Shown here: positions 1 through 7,622 of the stretch, in pieces | Layout: every line of letters starts with the position of its first letter | Position numbering within the stretch: position 1 is the first letter of the stretch | NCBI GenBank assembly: GCA_003024985.2 | Contig: PXIH01S0009375.1 | DNA from: Euperipatoides rowelli | Lineage: Eukaryota; Onychophora; Udeonychophora; Euonychophora; Peripatopsidae | Length of the DNA stretch: 10,313 nt | Strand: one strand, 5' to 3' | Position numbers and translations under genes: made by a program | The notes under the pieces: generated by a model | The model's input: only the letters and a program-made list of their open reading frames with translations | Told to the model about the DNA's origin: nothing | The model's database searches: none

Positions 1-36
<36 letters not shown>
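1..36. repeat. (TAA)12 trinucleotide microsatellite
   Basis: Twelve uninterrupted TAA units begin at the first base, so the tract probably extends beyond the window. It decays into A/T-rich sequence after base 36. Perfect repetition over 36 bases suggests that it is length-polymorphic. Confidence 0.97.
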
Positions 37-39
<3 letters not shown>

Positions 40-765
40 TATAAATAAAGTTAGTATAATTATTAATTAATGCCAAGGAAGGAAATTATTTACAACAGTG
101 TGGATGGGCTGACATTCAAGACACAATATTATCCTACTATCATTGATTAAAATAATTAACTGATCAATTGCATAAATATCACTTGAAATAATATGGACAT
201 AATTATAATAATGACTTCCTTGAAAATTCTTTATTGTTTAACAAATTGTATTTTTGTGTGAAAAGGAAGTTTTGTACAAGTTCTTAGAATAACATCGATT
301 AAAAAAAAAAATAGTTTTGCCTTCTGTAAACCGAAACTGCAGCTGCTTTATTTCTTATCCCTTGAGAGCACCTTCAAATTTCATGGCTGGTCTTCCTCAT
401 CCAATTTGTATTCATTTAAACTGTTACAAAGTCATGATTTTTTTAAAGCTTTCTAAAGTTTTTATAAGCAATAAAAGTCGGATTACAGTCATCAGGTTTT
501 AACTTTTTTTTTATCACACCAGTCATTAAATTCTGTATTTATTGCTTTACTATGTTGATTTTAGCTTTTATTTTTTATCCTTTGTATTCAATTATTAATT
601 TTTAAACGTTTAATTGTAAAAGTTTTAATTTTTAAATAATATCCTGAGCTTCTGTATATTATCGTACTACATTAACGATATCCAAAGTATTTTGAATATT
701 TCTTATCTCCTGAATGGATTGGTGGATTTAAAAAAATTAAATTGGATTTTATTATTTATGTGCAT
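37..765. other. AT-rich non-coding stretch
   Basis: I see no gene here. The sequence is AT-rich with an 11-base A run at 301-311 and many T runs. A 61-codon open frame at 317-502 (+) has no recognisable domain, starts at a non-ATG-like context and is of a length expected by chance. It could be intronic or intergenic. Confidence 0.6.
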
Positions 766-788
766 GGGGCAGGGGGGGGGGAGGGGGG
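766..788 (+). repeat. G-rich tract, possible G-quadruplex
   Basis: G4 (766-769), G10 (772-781) and G6 (783-788) are separated only by CA and A. The G10 run can supply two G-tracts, so a four-tract G-quadruplex with very short loops can form on the plus strand. It stands out sharply from the AT-rich surroundings. It may equally be a slippage-grown homopolymer with no function, and such runs are prone to length errors in assembly. Confidence 0.7.
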
Positions 789-894
789 TAATGTAAGCAT
801 ATCATACGAACAGAAGTGAAATGGATACCCCCAAATTTGTGGGTCACTGATGGAAATTCACTGAGCAGAGTCTAGGGTAAAGCACTGGCAGTGA

Positions 895-919
895 GGGTAG
901 GGGGGGGGGGGGAGAAGGG
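895..919 (+). repeat. Second G-rich tract (G13 core)
   Basis: GGG at 895-897, a 13-base G run at 900-912 and GGG at 917-919 lie on the same strand as the tract 110 bases upstream. Short loops of 2-4 bases would permit a G-quadruplex. The 105 bases between the two tracts are also less AT-rich than the rest of the region, with no open frame of note. Confidence 0.7.
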
Positions 920-1988
920 AGAAATTTCTTAATTATTTTTTTTAAATTTTTGATGTAATTAATTTCTTTTACCACTATCCCTAAAACAATTATCTACAAT
1001 ACAGTGTAATATAAATTTAGAGCACTTAATTGGAATTAAATGAAGGTTGAGGGAGTGGCTCCTCCTTTCACCCACGTATATTGGTTGAATTAACATAAGA
1101 TATAATTTTTATTTTAAATTCAGCCCACCAGTATTTAATTGTTTATTATTTAGTACTTGAAATATTAAAAATAAAACCATTTTGCACAGTATTTTGGAAA
1201 CACAGTAAATTAAAAAATGCTCAGAAATAAAAAGAAATCAGTAATTAAACGCAAAATGCCAATTAAAAATAAGATTATGTTGCTTTGTGTTTACAATCCT
1301 GCTAGTAATAATAATTACATATTTATAAAACCGCAGCACAAGTAAAGCCTTTTAAATGATATTGGACAGTTATTAATAATAAAGTAGAACTATATAACAA
1401 CATTTAAGGGACCAAACAATTAACGATGTTATAACCATGTGTTGTTATAACCAATTTTAATTAGGCCTATTATAAATAAAGTACATTTTTAAAATCAAAT
1501 ACTGTATTTATTTACTACTTAAGGATTTTCTGATTGGCAATTAAAGTTTTTTTTTAGCATTTAGTTAGATGTAAGCCTACTATCAGTCAGTTAGAGAGAC
1601 TAAACTAGATAAAATGACATTAATAATAAAAGAAAAGGATTAAAATATTGATATTATAGTCAAGATTGAGGCTAAAACAATGCTGTTAAAAGCAAGTAAA
1701 ATAACATTAATAGTATAGGAAATAAAGAGGGTTTGAGCATTTTGCAATGTTATAGACACTTACTATCCAAGTTTGTTATAAACAGGTTCAACTGTAGATT
1801 ACTTTTAATTAAATCTATTAATAGCTGTTTTGTTCTTTAGTCTACTGGTCATTTGTTAGGGTAAATAATAGCAATTAGAAACAAATGTGAAATATATCAG
1901 ATTGGTGTTTAATTTATTAGCATAAAAAATCAGAATTGTTAATTTTTTCACAAGTTTTAAAAAACTGGGCATTTAAGCGAATTTCTAG
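920..1988. other. AT-rich non-coding stretch
   Basis: Nothing here resembles a gene on either strand: stops are dense in all frames. The only structured item seen is the duplicated TGTTATAACCA word at 1427-1453, listed separately. AGCCTA and TAGGCC words occur at about 1574 and 1464. Confidence 0.6.
1427..1453. repeat. 11-bp direct repeat with palindromic core
   Basis: TGTTATAACCA occurs at 1427-1437 and again at 1443-1453, a period of 16 bases. The core GTTATAAC is a perfect palindrome. A loosely related stretch with TGTTATA and GTTATAAA lies at about 1748-1783. Paired GTTATAAC words could be a remnant of transposon terminal sequence or a dimeric protein-binding site; the sequence does not decide between these. 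Confidence 0.5.
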
Positions 1989-2015
1989 AAAGCTGCCGGA
2001 CACTTTAGCAGCTTT
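1989..2015. repeat. Hairpin with 8-bp perfect stem
   Basis: AAAGCTGC (1989-1996) and GCAGCTTT (2008-2015) are exact reverse complements around an 11-base loop. It sits at the start of a locally GC-richer patch and is followed directly by a short tandem duplication, so the two may be parts of one small decayed repeat. Confidence 0.55.
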
Positions 2016-2018
2016 TCA

Positions 2019-2058
2019 AAAGTAGGACGTATCTGGCGAAAGCCGGACGTATCACATA
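2019..2058. repeat. 20-bp tandem duplication with GGACGTATC core
   Basis: Two adjacent 20-base copies (2019-2038, 2039-2058) share AAAG, then two differing bases, then GGACGTATC; the last five bases diverge. The copies carry CpG and are GC-richer than the flanks. Two copies is too few to call a satellite. Confidence 0.55.
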
Positions 2059-3141
2059 TGGTAACTTTAGTTTAATGAGTCATATTCCTGAACACCTTAA
2101 AGAGTCATCACAATATTTTATGTTCGAGCAAATGTGTTTTTACTGCTCATCTCGACAATAAAACATTTTATGAAATTGGTACCAGTATTGTAATAATCAA
2201 AACTGTGATATACACAAGTCCAGTCTTATAAAATTTACAAGTATGGACATGTTTTTTTTTTCTGTCACTCATCTGCTATTTTTTTTTTCAAAATAGATTA
2301 TTTTTTTAATAATATGGCTTGTTTTAACCCTTTTTATAGAGAACAAATGCCGAGGATATCATAACTCCCTATGACTATAAGTATTAAAAATTTGCTTCAT
2401 ACAGCTTTATGTTTATGAACAAGTGGGATTTACCAAATTCCCATTTTGAGAAATGGTAAAAAAAAAACAAAAAAACACACAATTACTGTGGCTTCCATAA
2501 TGGTCAAACTTTAAGTGAATCAATATATTATGGTTCTCCTCATTTTATCTTTGTGATAAATTTTCCTAGGTTGAGAAAAAAATAATAATTTGAAAGATAA
2601 CGACATGTAAAAGATCTGCTTTAGAAATACATATTGGCTGTGGGAGGCAAAGAGTTAAGGCAGACAATATAAATTAATTATAAATAGGCTGTAAGCCATA
2701 AAGGGTTAAACAAATAACACTGAACCCTATAGAATAAACATATGTTGAAGCAAAAAGCCAAGAGCTGAACAATTATATAGATATAGTATTGTATATTATA
2801 AAAGTCATAATTTATAAAAATAAATACAGACTTGCAAAATCCACTTGTATGGTCATCTGAGGCAAGTGCAAAATTGACTTGACATGCCAATTTTTAAAGT
2901 TGGTCATCCAAGGGACAAGTTAAAAAAATTCAAATTATCATGGAAAAAAAATATTGTTGAATTATATTTATATAAGAAACAAGTCTGAGCCTTTGAAATA
3001 AATGAAAATAAATAATTTTTCTGTGTTTAAAAATGTTATATACTGTAGCCTATTTTATTTAAAAAAAAAACAACGCAATAGTAAATTTATTAGTTAATCT
3101 CAAAATGACTAAATGAGTTAATTGGATTTTAGCCTATGACA
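2059..3141. other. AT-rich non-coding stretch
   Basis: Mostly low-complexity sequence with long A and T runs (for example 2252-2260, 2280-2288, 2459-2468, 3060-3070). A 70-codon minus-strand frame at 2678-2890 is hydrophobic and AT-driven in composition, and I recognise nothing in it. At about 2842-2925 there are CACTTG...CAAGTG and GGTCATC words used twice, which hints at a decayed repeat but is too degraded to define. Confidence 0.5.
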
Positions 3142-3713
3142 GCACATTTGAAAAAATGTCCACCAATGTATGATGACCATTCACCACATTTCATGAGATG
3201 ATCACAAATATGTGTTGGTCATTCGCCACATTTGACAAAATGATCACCAATATGTGGTTGCCATTTGCCACATTTGTTGAAATAACCACCAATTTGTGGT
3301 GACCATTTCCACAGTTGACGAAATGGCCACCAATGTGTGGTAGTCATTTGCCACAGCTGACAAAATGGCCACCGATGTGTGGTAGCCATTCTGCACATAT
3401 GAGGAAATGACCATCAATGTGTATTGTCCATTTGTCACATTTGATAAAATGACCAACAATGTGTGGTGGCCATTCACCACATTTGCAAAATAACCACCGA
3501 TGTGTAGTGATCATTTGCCAATTTGACAAATGACCCCAATGCATGGTGGGCATTTTTTTTAAATGACCACTAATATCTGGTGACAATTTTCCACATTTGA
3601 CCAAAAGACCATCAATGTTTGGTGGCCATCACCACATTTGACAAATGATCACCAATGTTTGGTGGCCATTTACCACATTTGACGAAGTGGCCACCAATGT
3701 GTGTTAGCCATTA
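3142..3713. repeat. 42-bp minisatellite, about 14 units, each a near-palindrome
   Basis: CCAT/TCAT marks fall at 3177, 3219, 3261, 3303, 3344 and 3386, spacings of 42, 42, 42, 41 and 42, and the pattern continues to about 3713. The consensus unit has a left stem close to AAATGGCCACCA, loop ATGTG, a right stem close to TGGTGGCCATTT, then a linker close to GCCACATTTGAC. The two stems are reverse complements, so an ideal unit folds into a 12-bp hairpin. Units differ from one another by substitutions and small indels, with the most damage near 3520-3590, so the array is old. Because 42 is divisible by 3, open frames with a 14-residue period arise on the minus strand (3244-3480 and 3344-3604). I take them as by-products of the repeat rather than genes. 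Confidence 0.93.
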
Positions 3714-4024
3714 ATGGTAACTATTTAATGACAACCTTTATACGGAACACCAATTACGTACAGATTATTTTAATTTAATAAATGACATGAAAATTGCTTA
3801 CAGAAGACCAGTACACTAAGGGTTACATACAAGTTTTATCTGAAATATTTTTAGAATATCCAAGACTTTTTTTTTCTTCCAAAAATAGATTTGATAAAGG
3901 AAAAAAAAAAAAAGGCAAGATAGTTTTCAAAGTTGTTACTAAGTAAAGTAATGATTCAATTTCTAATATTGAGATTGTTTATAATTTAATGATTTCTAAG
4001 TTAATAAAAAAACTTTTTTTTCAG
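3714..4024. other. AT-rich stretch ending in a strong 3' splice-site-like signal
   Basis: No gene is visible. It contains T and A runs at about 3868-3876 and 3901-3913. It ends with an eight-base T run followed by CAG (to 4024), a good match to a metazoan intron 3' end, with CTAAG/TTAAT candidate branch-point words about 20-30 bases upstream. In AT-rich DNA such motifs also occur by chance. Confidence 0.4.
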
Positions 4025-4077
4025 ATGATATTTATTTGGGGATGTGGAAGAAAAAAATTAATCCCGATCATTTGTAG
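4025..4077 (+). CDS. Possible terminal coding exon, product unknown
   Basis: After the T-rich tract and CAG at 4022-4024 the sequence reads, in one frame, DIYLGMWKKKINPDHL followed by TAG (4075-4077). The first two bases (AT) would complete a codon begun in an upstream exon. An AATAAA lies 21 bases after the stop. The peptide has a protein-like mix of acidic, aromatic and basic residues, unlike the F/I/K/N/Y runs of neighbouring random frames. I recognise no family, and no matching upstream exon was found in the window. A second frame from the same acceptor stays open from an ATG at 4025 to 4101 and is an alternative. Only 16 codons support this, so chance remains the more likely explanation. 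Confidence 0.2.
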
Positions 4078-4097
4078 CAGTCAAGCCCATTCTTCTC

Positions 4098-4103
4098 AAT
4101 AAA
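4098..4103 (+). promoter_or_regulatory. Possible polyadenylation signal AATAAA
   Basis: A canonical AATAAA hexamer lies 21 bases after the TAG of the possible terminal exon. A T-rich stretch follows within 10-15 bases, as is usual downstream of poly(A) sites. The hexamer is common by chance in DNA this AT-rich, so its value depends entirely on the exon call. Confidence 0.2.
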
Positions 4104-4217
4104 TTTCTTTCTCCGAGTTCCTCACCCAGCATTGAAGAATATCAAACTCAATCTGGCGATGTGATCGGTTTTGAATTTGTTAGACCTTTCTGACCTAAAG
4201 TGGCATTTTGTTTTTTG

Positions 4218-4233
4218 AAAAAAAAAAAAAAAA
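4218..4233 (+). repeat. 16-base A run
   Basis: An uninterrupted run of A follows a T-rich stretch. It ends the less AT-rich interval that begins near 4025. A retroposed copy ending in a poly(A) tail would look like this, but I see no target-site duplication and no source sequence. Confidence 0.8.
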
Positions 4234-4321
4234 TTGTCGATCAATCAGTTAGTGGGCTGGTGCAGATTCTAAAAGATGGATCAATACAGTTTTTGTAAGA
4301 TTGTGCTGCTATTAGGTATTT

Positions 4322-4351
4322 AAAAGAAGAAGAAGAAGAAAAAGAAAAAAA
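4322..4351 (+). repeat. Purine-only tract with (AAG)5
   Basis: Thirty consecutive purines include five AAG units (4324-4338) followed by interrupted A runs. Homopurine tracts of this kind can form triplex DNA when mirror-symmetric. The tract lies 12 bases before the undetermined base at 4363, so it may have hampered sequencing. Confidence 0.85.
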
Positions 4352-4899
4352 CTTAAATCTAANTTATTCTGTATACCAGTATATTTTTTTTTATGATTTC
4401 AAATTAATTTTTATATTATTTTACTCTTAGTAATATGCTTAATACATTAATAAACGAAACAAACTGCAGGCTATGTTTCCTGTTCCACAGGTATAATTCT
4501 TCATTTTCATTAAATGATTCTTTGCATAATTATTAAGAAAAAAAAAATATTGATTTTAATAATGTGAAAGCCGTGGGATATTAACGATTGAAGTGTAAAA
4601 TTGGAAGAATTGAATTATATCTTACACATGGATTTTAAGCCTAAAGGTGCCAAAATACCCCATAAAATTTGTATATTTAATTTATTAATAATTTTTTTAA
4701 ATTACTTAAGTCTTATAATTAATAAGCAAGCAAAAGTTTGAATTAAAGAGGAGCTAAATACTAAAAAAAAAAATATATTGTCATTTTAACATAATTAATA
4801 AATACCCATAGTATATTTAATTACTATTGGTTATAAGCTGGTTTTATAAAGTAACAATTAACATTATTTTATCTTGCTTCATTATAAAATTAACACCAA
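4352..4899. other. AT-rich non-coding stretch with one undetermined base
   Basis: Base 4363 is N. The remainder is low-complexity A/T sequence with an A8 run at about 4540 and another A-rich run at 4764-4773, and dense stops in all frames. I see no gene or structured element. Confidence 0.6.
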
Positions 4900-4934
4900 T
4901 GATGTCATCAGCATGAGTCACATGACTTAATTAG
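4900..4934 (+). promoter_or_regulatory. Cluster of CRE-like, AP-1, E-box and TAATTA sites
   Basis: Within 35 bases there are TGATGTCATCA (4900-4910, one base from a CRE half-pair palindrome), TGAGTCA (4914-4920, an exact AP-1/TRE consensus), overlapping GTCACATGAC (4917-4926, a flanked CANNTG E-box of the MITF/USF type) and TAATTAG (4928-4934, a homeodomain core). Three bZIP/bHLH-type dyads packed edge to edge are what a small enhancer would contain. No promoter or transcript is visible nearby, so function is inferred from motif density alone. Confidence 0.3.
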
Positions 4935-5039
4935 CTGAATATAAGAAATATGCAGATTATATCTAATCATGCTGTATAAAAAAATTAACACAATAGTGAT
5001 TATTGTTGTCTACTTTAAAGTTTTTTATTTTATTTGCAT

Positions 5040-5066
5040 AAACAATATTGAGAAACAATATTGTTT
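5040..5066. repeat. Inverted repeat, 10-bp stem
   Basis: AAACAATATT (5040-5049) pairs exactly with AATATTGTTT (5057-5066) around a 7-base loop. Because AATATT is self-complementary, the same segment is also a direct repeat of AAACAATATTG (5040-5050 and 5053-5063). Confidence 0.6.
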
Positions 5067-5118
5067 GACGACACTTCACTTTATAATTTATTGATTGGGA
5101 ATAGATAATCAGAGTTTA

Positions 5119-5316
5119 GGTCATAATCAGCTTTATAGATAACATTTCTAAGGTGAAGATCAGAGAACGGTAAGTTACCAAGATCCAGTGCATTATAGTC
5201 GGAGCTTTGGCTTCAGGCTGGCTGCTGTCCTGGTTGTCACCATCATAATCTGGCCTATCAGATTTCGGAGAAGTGTTAATGCTCCTATGCAACCTTCTTA
5301 TAATGAGGAGTGGATC
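5119..5316 (-). CDS. Possible internal exon on the minus strand, product unknown
   Basis: The minus strand is open for 66 codons between stops at 5317-5319 and 5116-5118. The middle part (about 5179-5290) is near 50% GC against about 30% around it. It encodes a hydrophilic segment rich in D, S, Q, P and E containing SDRPDYDGDNQD and SQPEAKAPTIMHW. Such composition is hard to get by chance from the local base content. In-frame termination of the exon at TTG/GTAACT (donor at 5178 on the minus strand) and acceptor-like ATAAG or CATAG upstream (about 5285-5300) are plausible but weak. On the plus strand a stronger donor-like GTAAGT occurs at 5170-5175, which argues the other way. There is no ATG near the start, so it would have to be an internal exon. 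I recognise no family. Confidence 0.25.
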
Positions 5317-6019
5317 TTATTTAGGTTTGTAGCCTAAGTCCGAAGAACTGACATTCACCTTTTACTGATTGATTCTGTAAATCTTCCCGGCTAGATGGTC
5401 ACAAGATGTTGTTCTTTTTGCTTAATTGTAAAGTCTTTTAATTGTTATACGTTATTGTGTTTACTCAGTTTGGAGGTTTGCTGAATCTTGAATTGAGTGC
5501 CAATATTACAGACTATCGTTAATCTTAGTTACTAAACTTATTATCTTTCCCTCGAAAGATCTGTATTTTCATTTTTTTAAGTAATATAACTTATACAACA
5601 GGCAATCTATTTAAATTTAGCTAAGATTCTTGCCTTGATGACATCATGAAGTAATTTTATAACATCAAGATAAAAATGGAATCATGAGAGAATCGGAGAT
5701 GTCAATCAAGGTATATTTTAATCCTTTATAAATATTTTTCTAAAAATTTGTAATTTCACATTATTTTTTTTTTTGTAGATTATTCTATAATTTTGTAAAG
5801 GAAGGACTACCCTAATCCCTACCTAAACACCTAATGTGGTATTTTGGTAATGGTCTTTAGGAAATAATCTTCAGTTTAAATTACGCAGATACAATCCAAC
5901 ATCTTTTCTAGATCATAGACTACTTTTTATTAATCTTGTAAAGATTTTGTTACTTGTTTATTTAAATAATAATGCAGACAATATTACATTCTTAACCTTT
6001 AGCCTAACCTGAGTGCTAA
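5317..6019. other. Non-coding stretch, no defined element
   Basis: Base composition is slightly less AT-biased than elsewhere up to about 5480, with no long open frame. A TGATGACATCA dyad lies at about 5637-5647, and is the reverse complement of the CRE-like dyad at 4900-4910. A short ATG frame (5684-5710) ends at a GTATAT donor-like site but joins to no open frame after the next good acceptor (5778). Confidence 0.5.
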
Positions 6020-6358
6020 CTCCACTACCGTCATTTAACACTATATGTGCAGCAACCTTCTGCTGCTCTAAATGAGCATATAAATACCACCCACTTGCAC
6101 ATGGATTTCATGCACATGTACCTGTTCAATTTCAAATATTGTTTTCTGAACCGTACGCTAATCTTATATAGTGGCACATTTTTAAATGAATTTGTCTTAT
6201 CACTGTTAGAATTTTATTTCACATTGCATTGGTATCCGTGCATAAAGCATGTTGACTATTTTATTACGATCGAACACTTTGCTGTTCAGGAACCACCATG
6301 TAAATTTATCTCTAAAATGTTAATCTATCATTCGTCTATGAATTACATGATCACATAA
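6020..6358 (+). CDS. Open frame of 112 codons, doubtful gene
   Basis: The frame is open from the stop at 6017-6019 to the TAA at 6356-6358; its first ATG is at 6101, giving about 85 residues. A TATAAATA sequence lies at about 6080-6087, roughly 20 bases before that ATG, too close for an ordinary TATA box plus leader. The protein would be rich in F, L, Y, I and H without a clear signal peptide, motif or repeat. A rough stop-codon estimate for 70% AT DNA makes a frame this long uncommon but not exceptional in 10 kb. I do not recognise it and lean towards chance. Confidence 0.12.
   Translation, partial: LHYRHLTLYVQQPSAALNEHINTTHLHMDFMHMYLFNFKYCFLNRTLILYSGTFLNEFVLSLLEFYFTLHWYPCIKHVDYFITIEHFAVQEPPCKFISKMLIYHSSMNYMIT
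6049..6066. repeat. Short hairpin GCAGCA/TGCTGC
   Basis: A perfect 6-bp stem (6049-6054 and 6061-6066) encloses a 6-base loop. Two copies of TGCACATG follow at 6096-6103 and 6111-6118. These may be remnants of a small repeat. Confidence 0.4.
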
Positions 6359-7110
6359 TCAGAATAGAAATAAAATAAACTGAAGTTAATGAATCAAATG
6401 GGAAAAATGTAACGATAAACACTTGTATAGTAGAATGTATATATTTGCTCTAGAAAATAATCCATCAGGTCACACTGTGCCCAACGTAAAAAAAAAATCA
6501 TTAAGATATTTGCAAATGTTTTCCAAGAGAATTATACAGTACATTGATTCCTGGTGAATTTGTTCACTTCACTAAGTAATAAAAAGTCAACATTATTTTG
6601 CATTTTATAAAAAATCTTTCTCTAGCAAATTTTTGAATATTTTTAATATTTAAAATATGGAATGGAAATCATATCTTTGTTTTTTACTACCGGAAAAAGA
6701 AAGTACATAGCATTACAGTGCAATAGTAGAGACCTGTGCATAAATCATCACATGCAGTAGTGCAAAAAGCGAATAATTTTGTATTAAAAATTCAAAAAAT
6801 CGTAATAAATGTACTGTATTTTAATGAATTGCCACATTATGTACCAGATTGAAGATTCTGATTGTTTTTATGTGTATAATCCATGCTCTTCCATTTGTTA
6901 TTTTTCTGAGCACATGGAATTGTTTATTTCATTAGTGTCAAGTCTTGCCACCTTCTTGGGAGGCACTAGTGTTTTTGTAAGCATAAAAACTCTAGAGGAC
7001 AAAATTGTTGTCACTGCCAGGGCTTCTCATTTTCCCCATAGCAGTATATTTATCCCATAAGTAATGCTGTCCAGATGACCATGTAACTTTATTTTTTTCT
7101 CTTTGTTATG
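6359..7110. other. AT-rich non-coding stretch
   Basis: No gene is supported. An 83-codon frame (6809-7060, +) has no recognisable motif, and only its last third departs from AT-driven residues. Otherwise the stretch is low-complexity A/T sequence with no clear inverted or tandem repeat. Confidence 0.5.
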
Positions 7111-7622
7111 TACTAGATGTTTCTAGTCCACTATACTATCTTGTTTCTAGTCCACTATACTAGTGTGTTTCTAGTTCACTGTATTAGCATGTTTCTAGGC
7201 CACTATACTAGCGAGTTTCTACTTGACTATACTAGCATGTTCCTAGTCCACTGTACTAGCTTGGTTGCTAGTCCAGTATACTATGTGTTGCTAGCCCAGT
7301 ATACTAATGTGTTGGTAGTCCACTATACTACTGTGTTGCTAGTCTAGTATATTAGCGCATTGCTATTCCACTAAACTAGCGTGTTGCTAGTTCACTATAC
7401 TAGCGTATTGAAAATGCAGTATACTAGTGTGTTGATAGTCCACTATAATAGTGAGTTGCTATTCTAGTATGCTAACATGTTGCTAGTCTAGTATATTAGC
7501 GCATTGCTATTCCACTAAACTAGCGTGTTGCTAGTTCACTATACTAGCGTATTGTGTGTTGATAGTCCACTATAATAGTGAGTTGCTATTCTAGTATGCT
7601 AACATGTTGCTAGTCTAGTGTG
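7111..7622. repeat. 24-bp minisatellite, about 21 units, CTAG-rich
   Basis: The unit is close to TGTTGCTAGTCCACTATAC followed by TAGCG, 24 bases. Early units read TGTTTCTAG and later ones TGTTGCTAG, so the array has at least two subtypes arranged in order. CTAGT and ACTAG within each unit are reverse complements, so every unit contains a small dyad. Because 24 is a multiple of 3, an 8-residue periodic frame (FLVHYTS-like) runs at 7117-7347 on the plus strand. This is a by-product of the repeat. Confidence 0.93.
7334..7619. repeat. 144-bp higher-order duplication inside the 24-bp array
   Basis: The 77 bases at 7334-7410 recur without a mismatch at 7478-7554, an offset of 144 bases or exactly six units. 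Identity then resumes between 7428-7492 and 7555-7619 at an offset of 127, so the second copy lacks 17 bases present in the first (7411-7427). Perfect identity next to units that differ from each other by several bases shows that this duplication is recent relative to the array. Confidence 0.9.

Noticed and set aside
2678-2890. 70-codon minus-strand frame
   Set aside because: It is hydrophobic and AT-driven, with no motif and a chance-compatible length.
3244-3604. Minus-strand frames with a 14-residue repeat (H, W and C rich) that look like a repeat protein
   Set aside because: The repeat period (42) is a multiple of three, so open frames follow from the tandem array. Two overlapping frames are open at once, and unit indels break both.
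3142-3713. CRISPR-like array
   Set aside because: Repeats are diverged and directly contiguous at 42 bp with no unique spacers, and the DNA is eukaryotic in character.
5684-5710. Possible first exon: ATG, nine codons, then a GTATAT donor
   Set aside because: The next good acceptor (5777-5778) leads to a stop after three codons in the required phase.
7117-7347. Plus-strand frame with an 8-residue repeat (FLVHYTS-like)
   Set aside because: It is explained by the 24-bp repeat, starts and ends within the array, and has no features of a gene.
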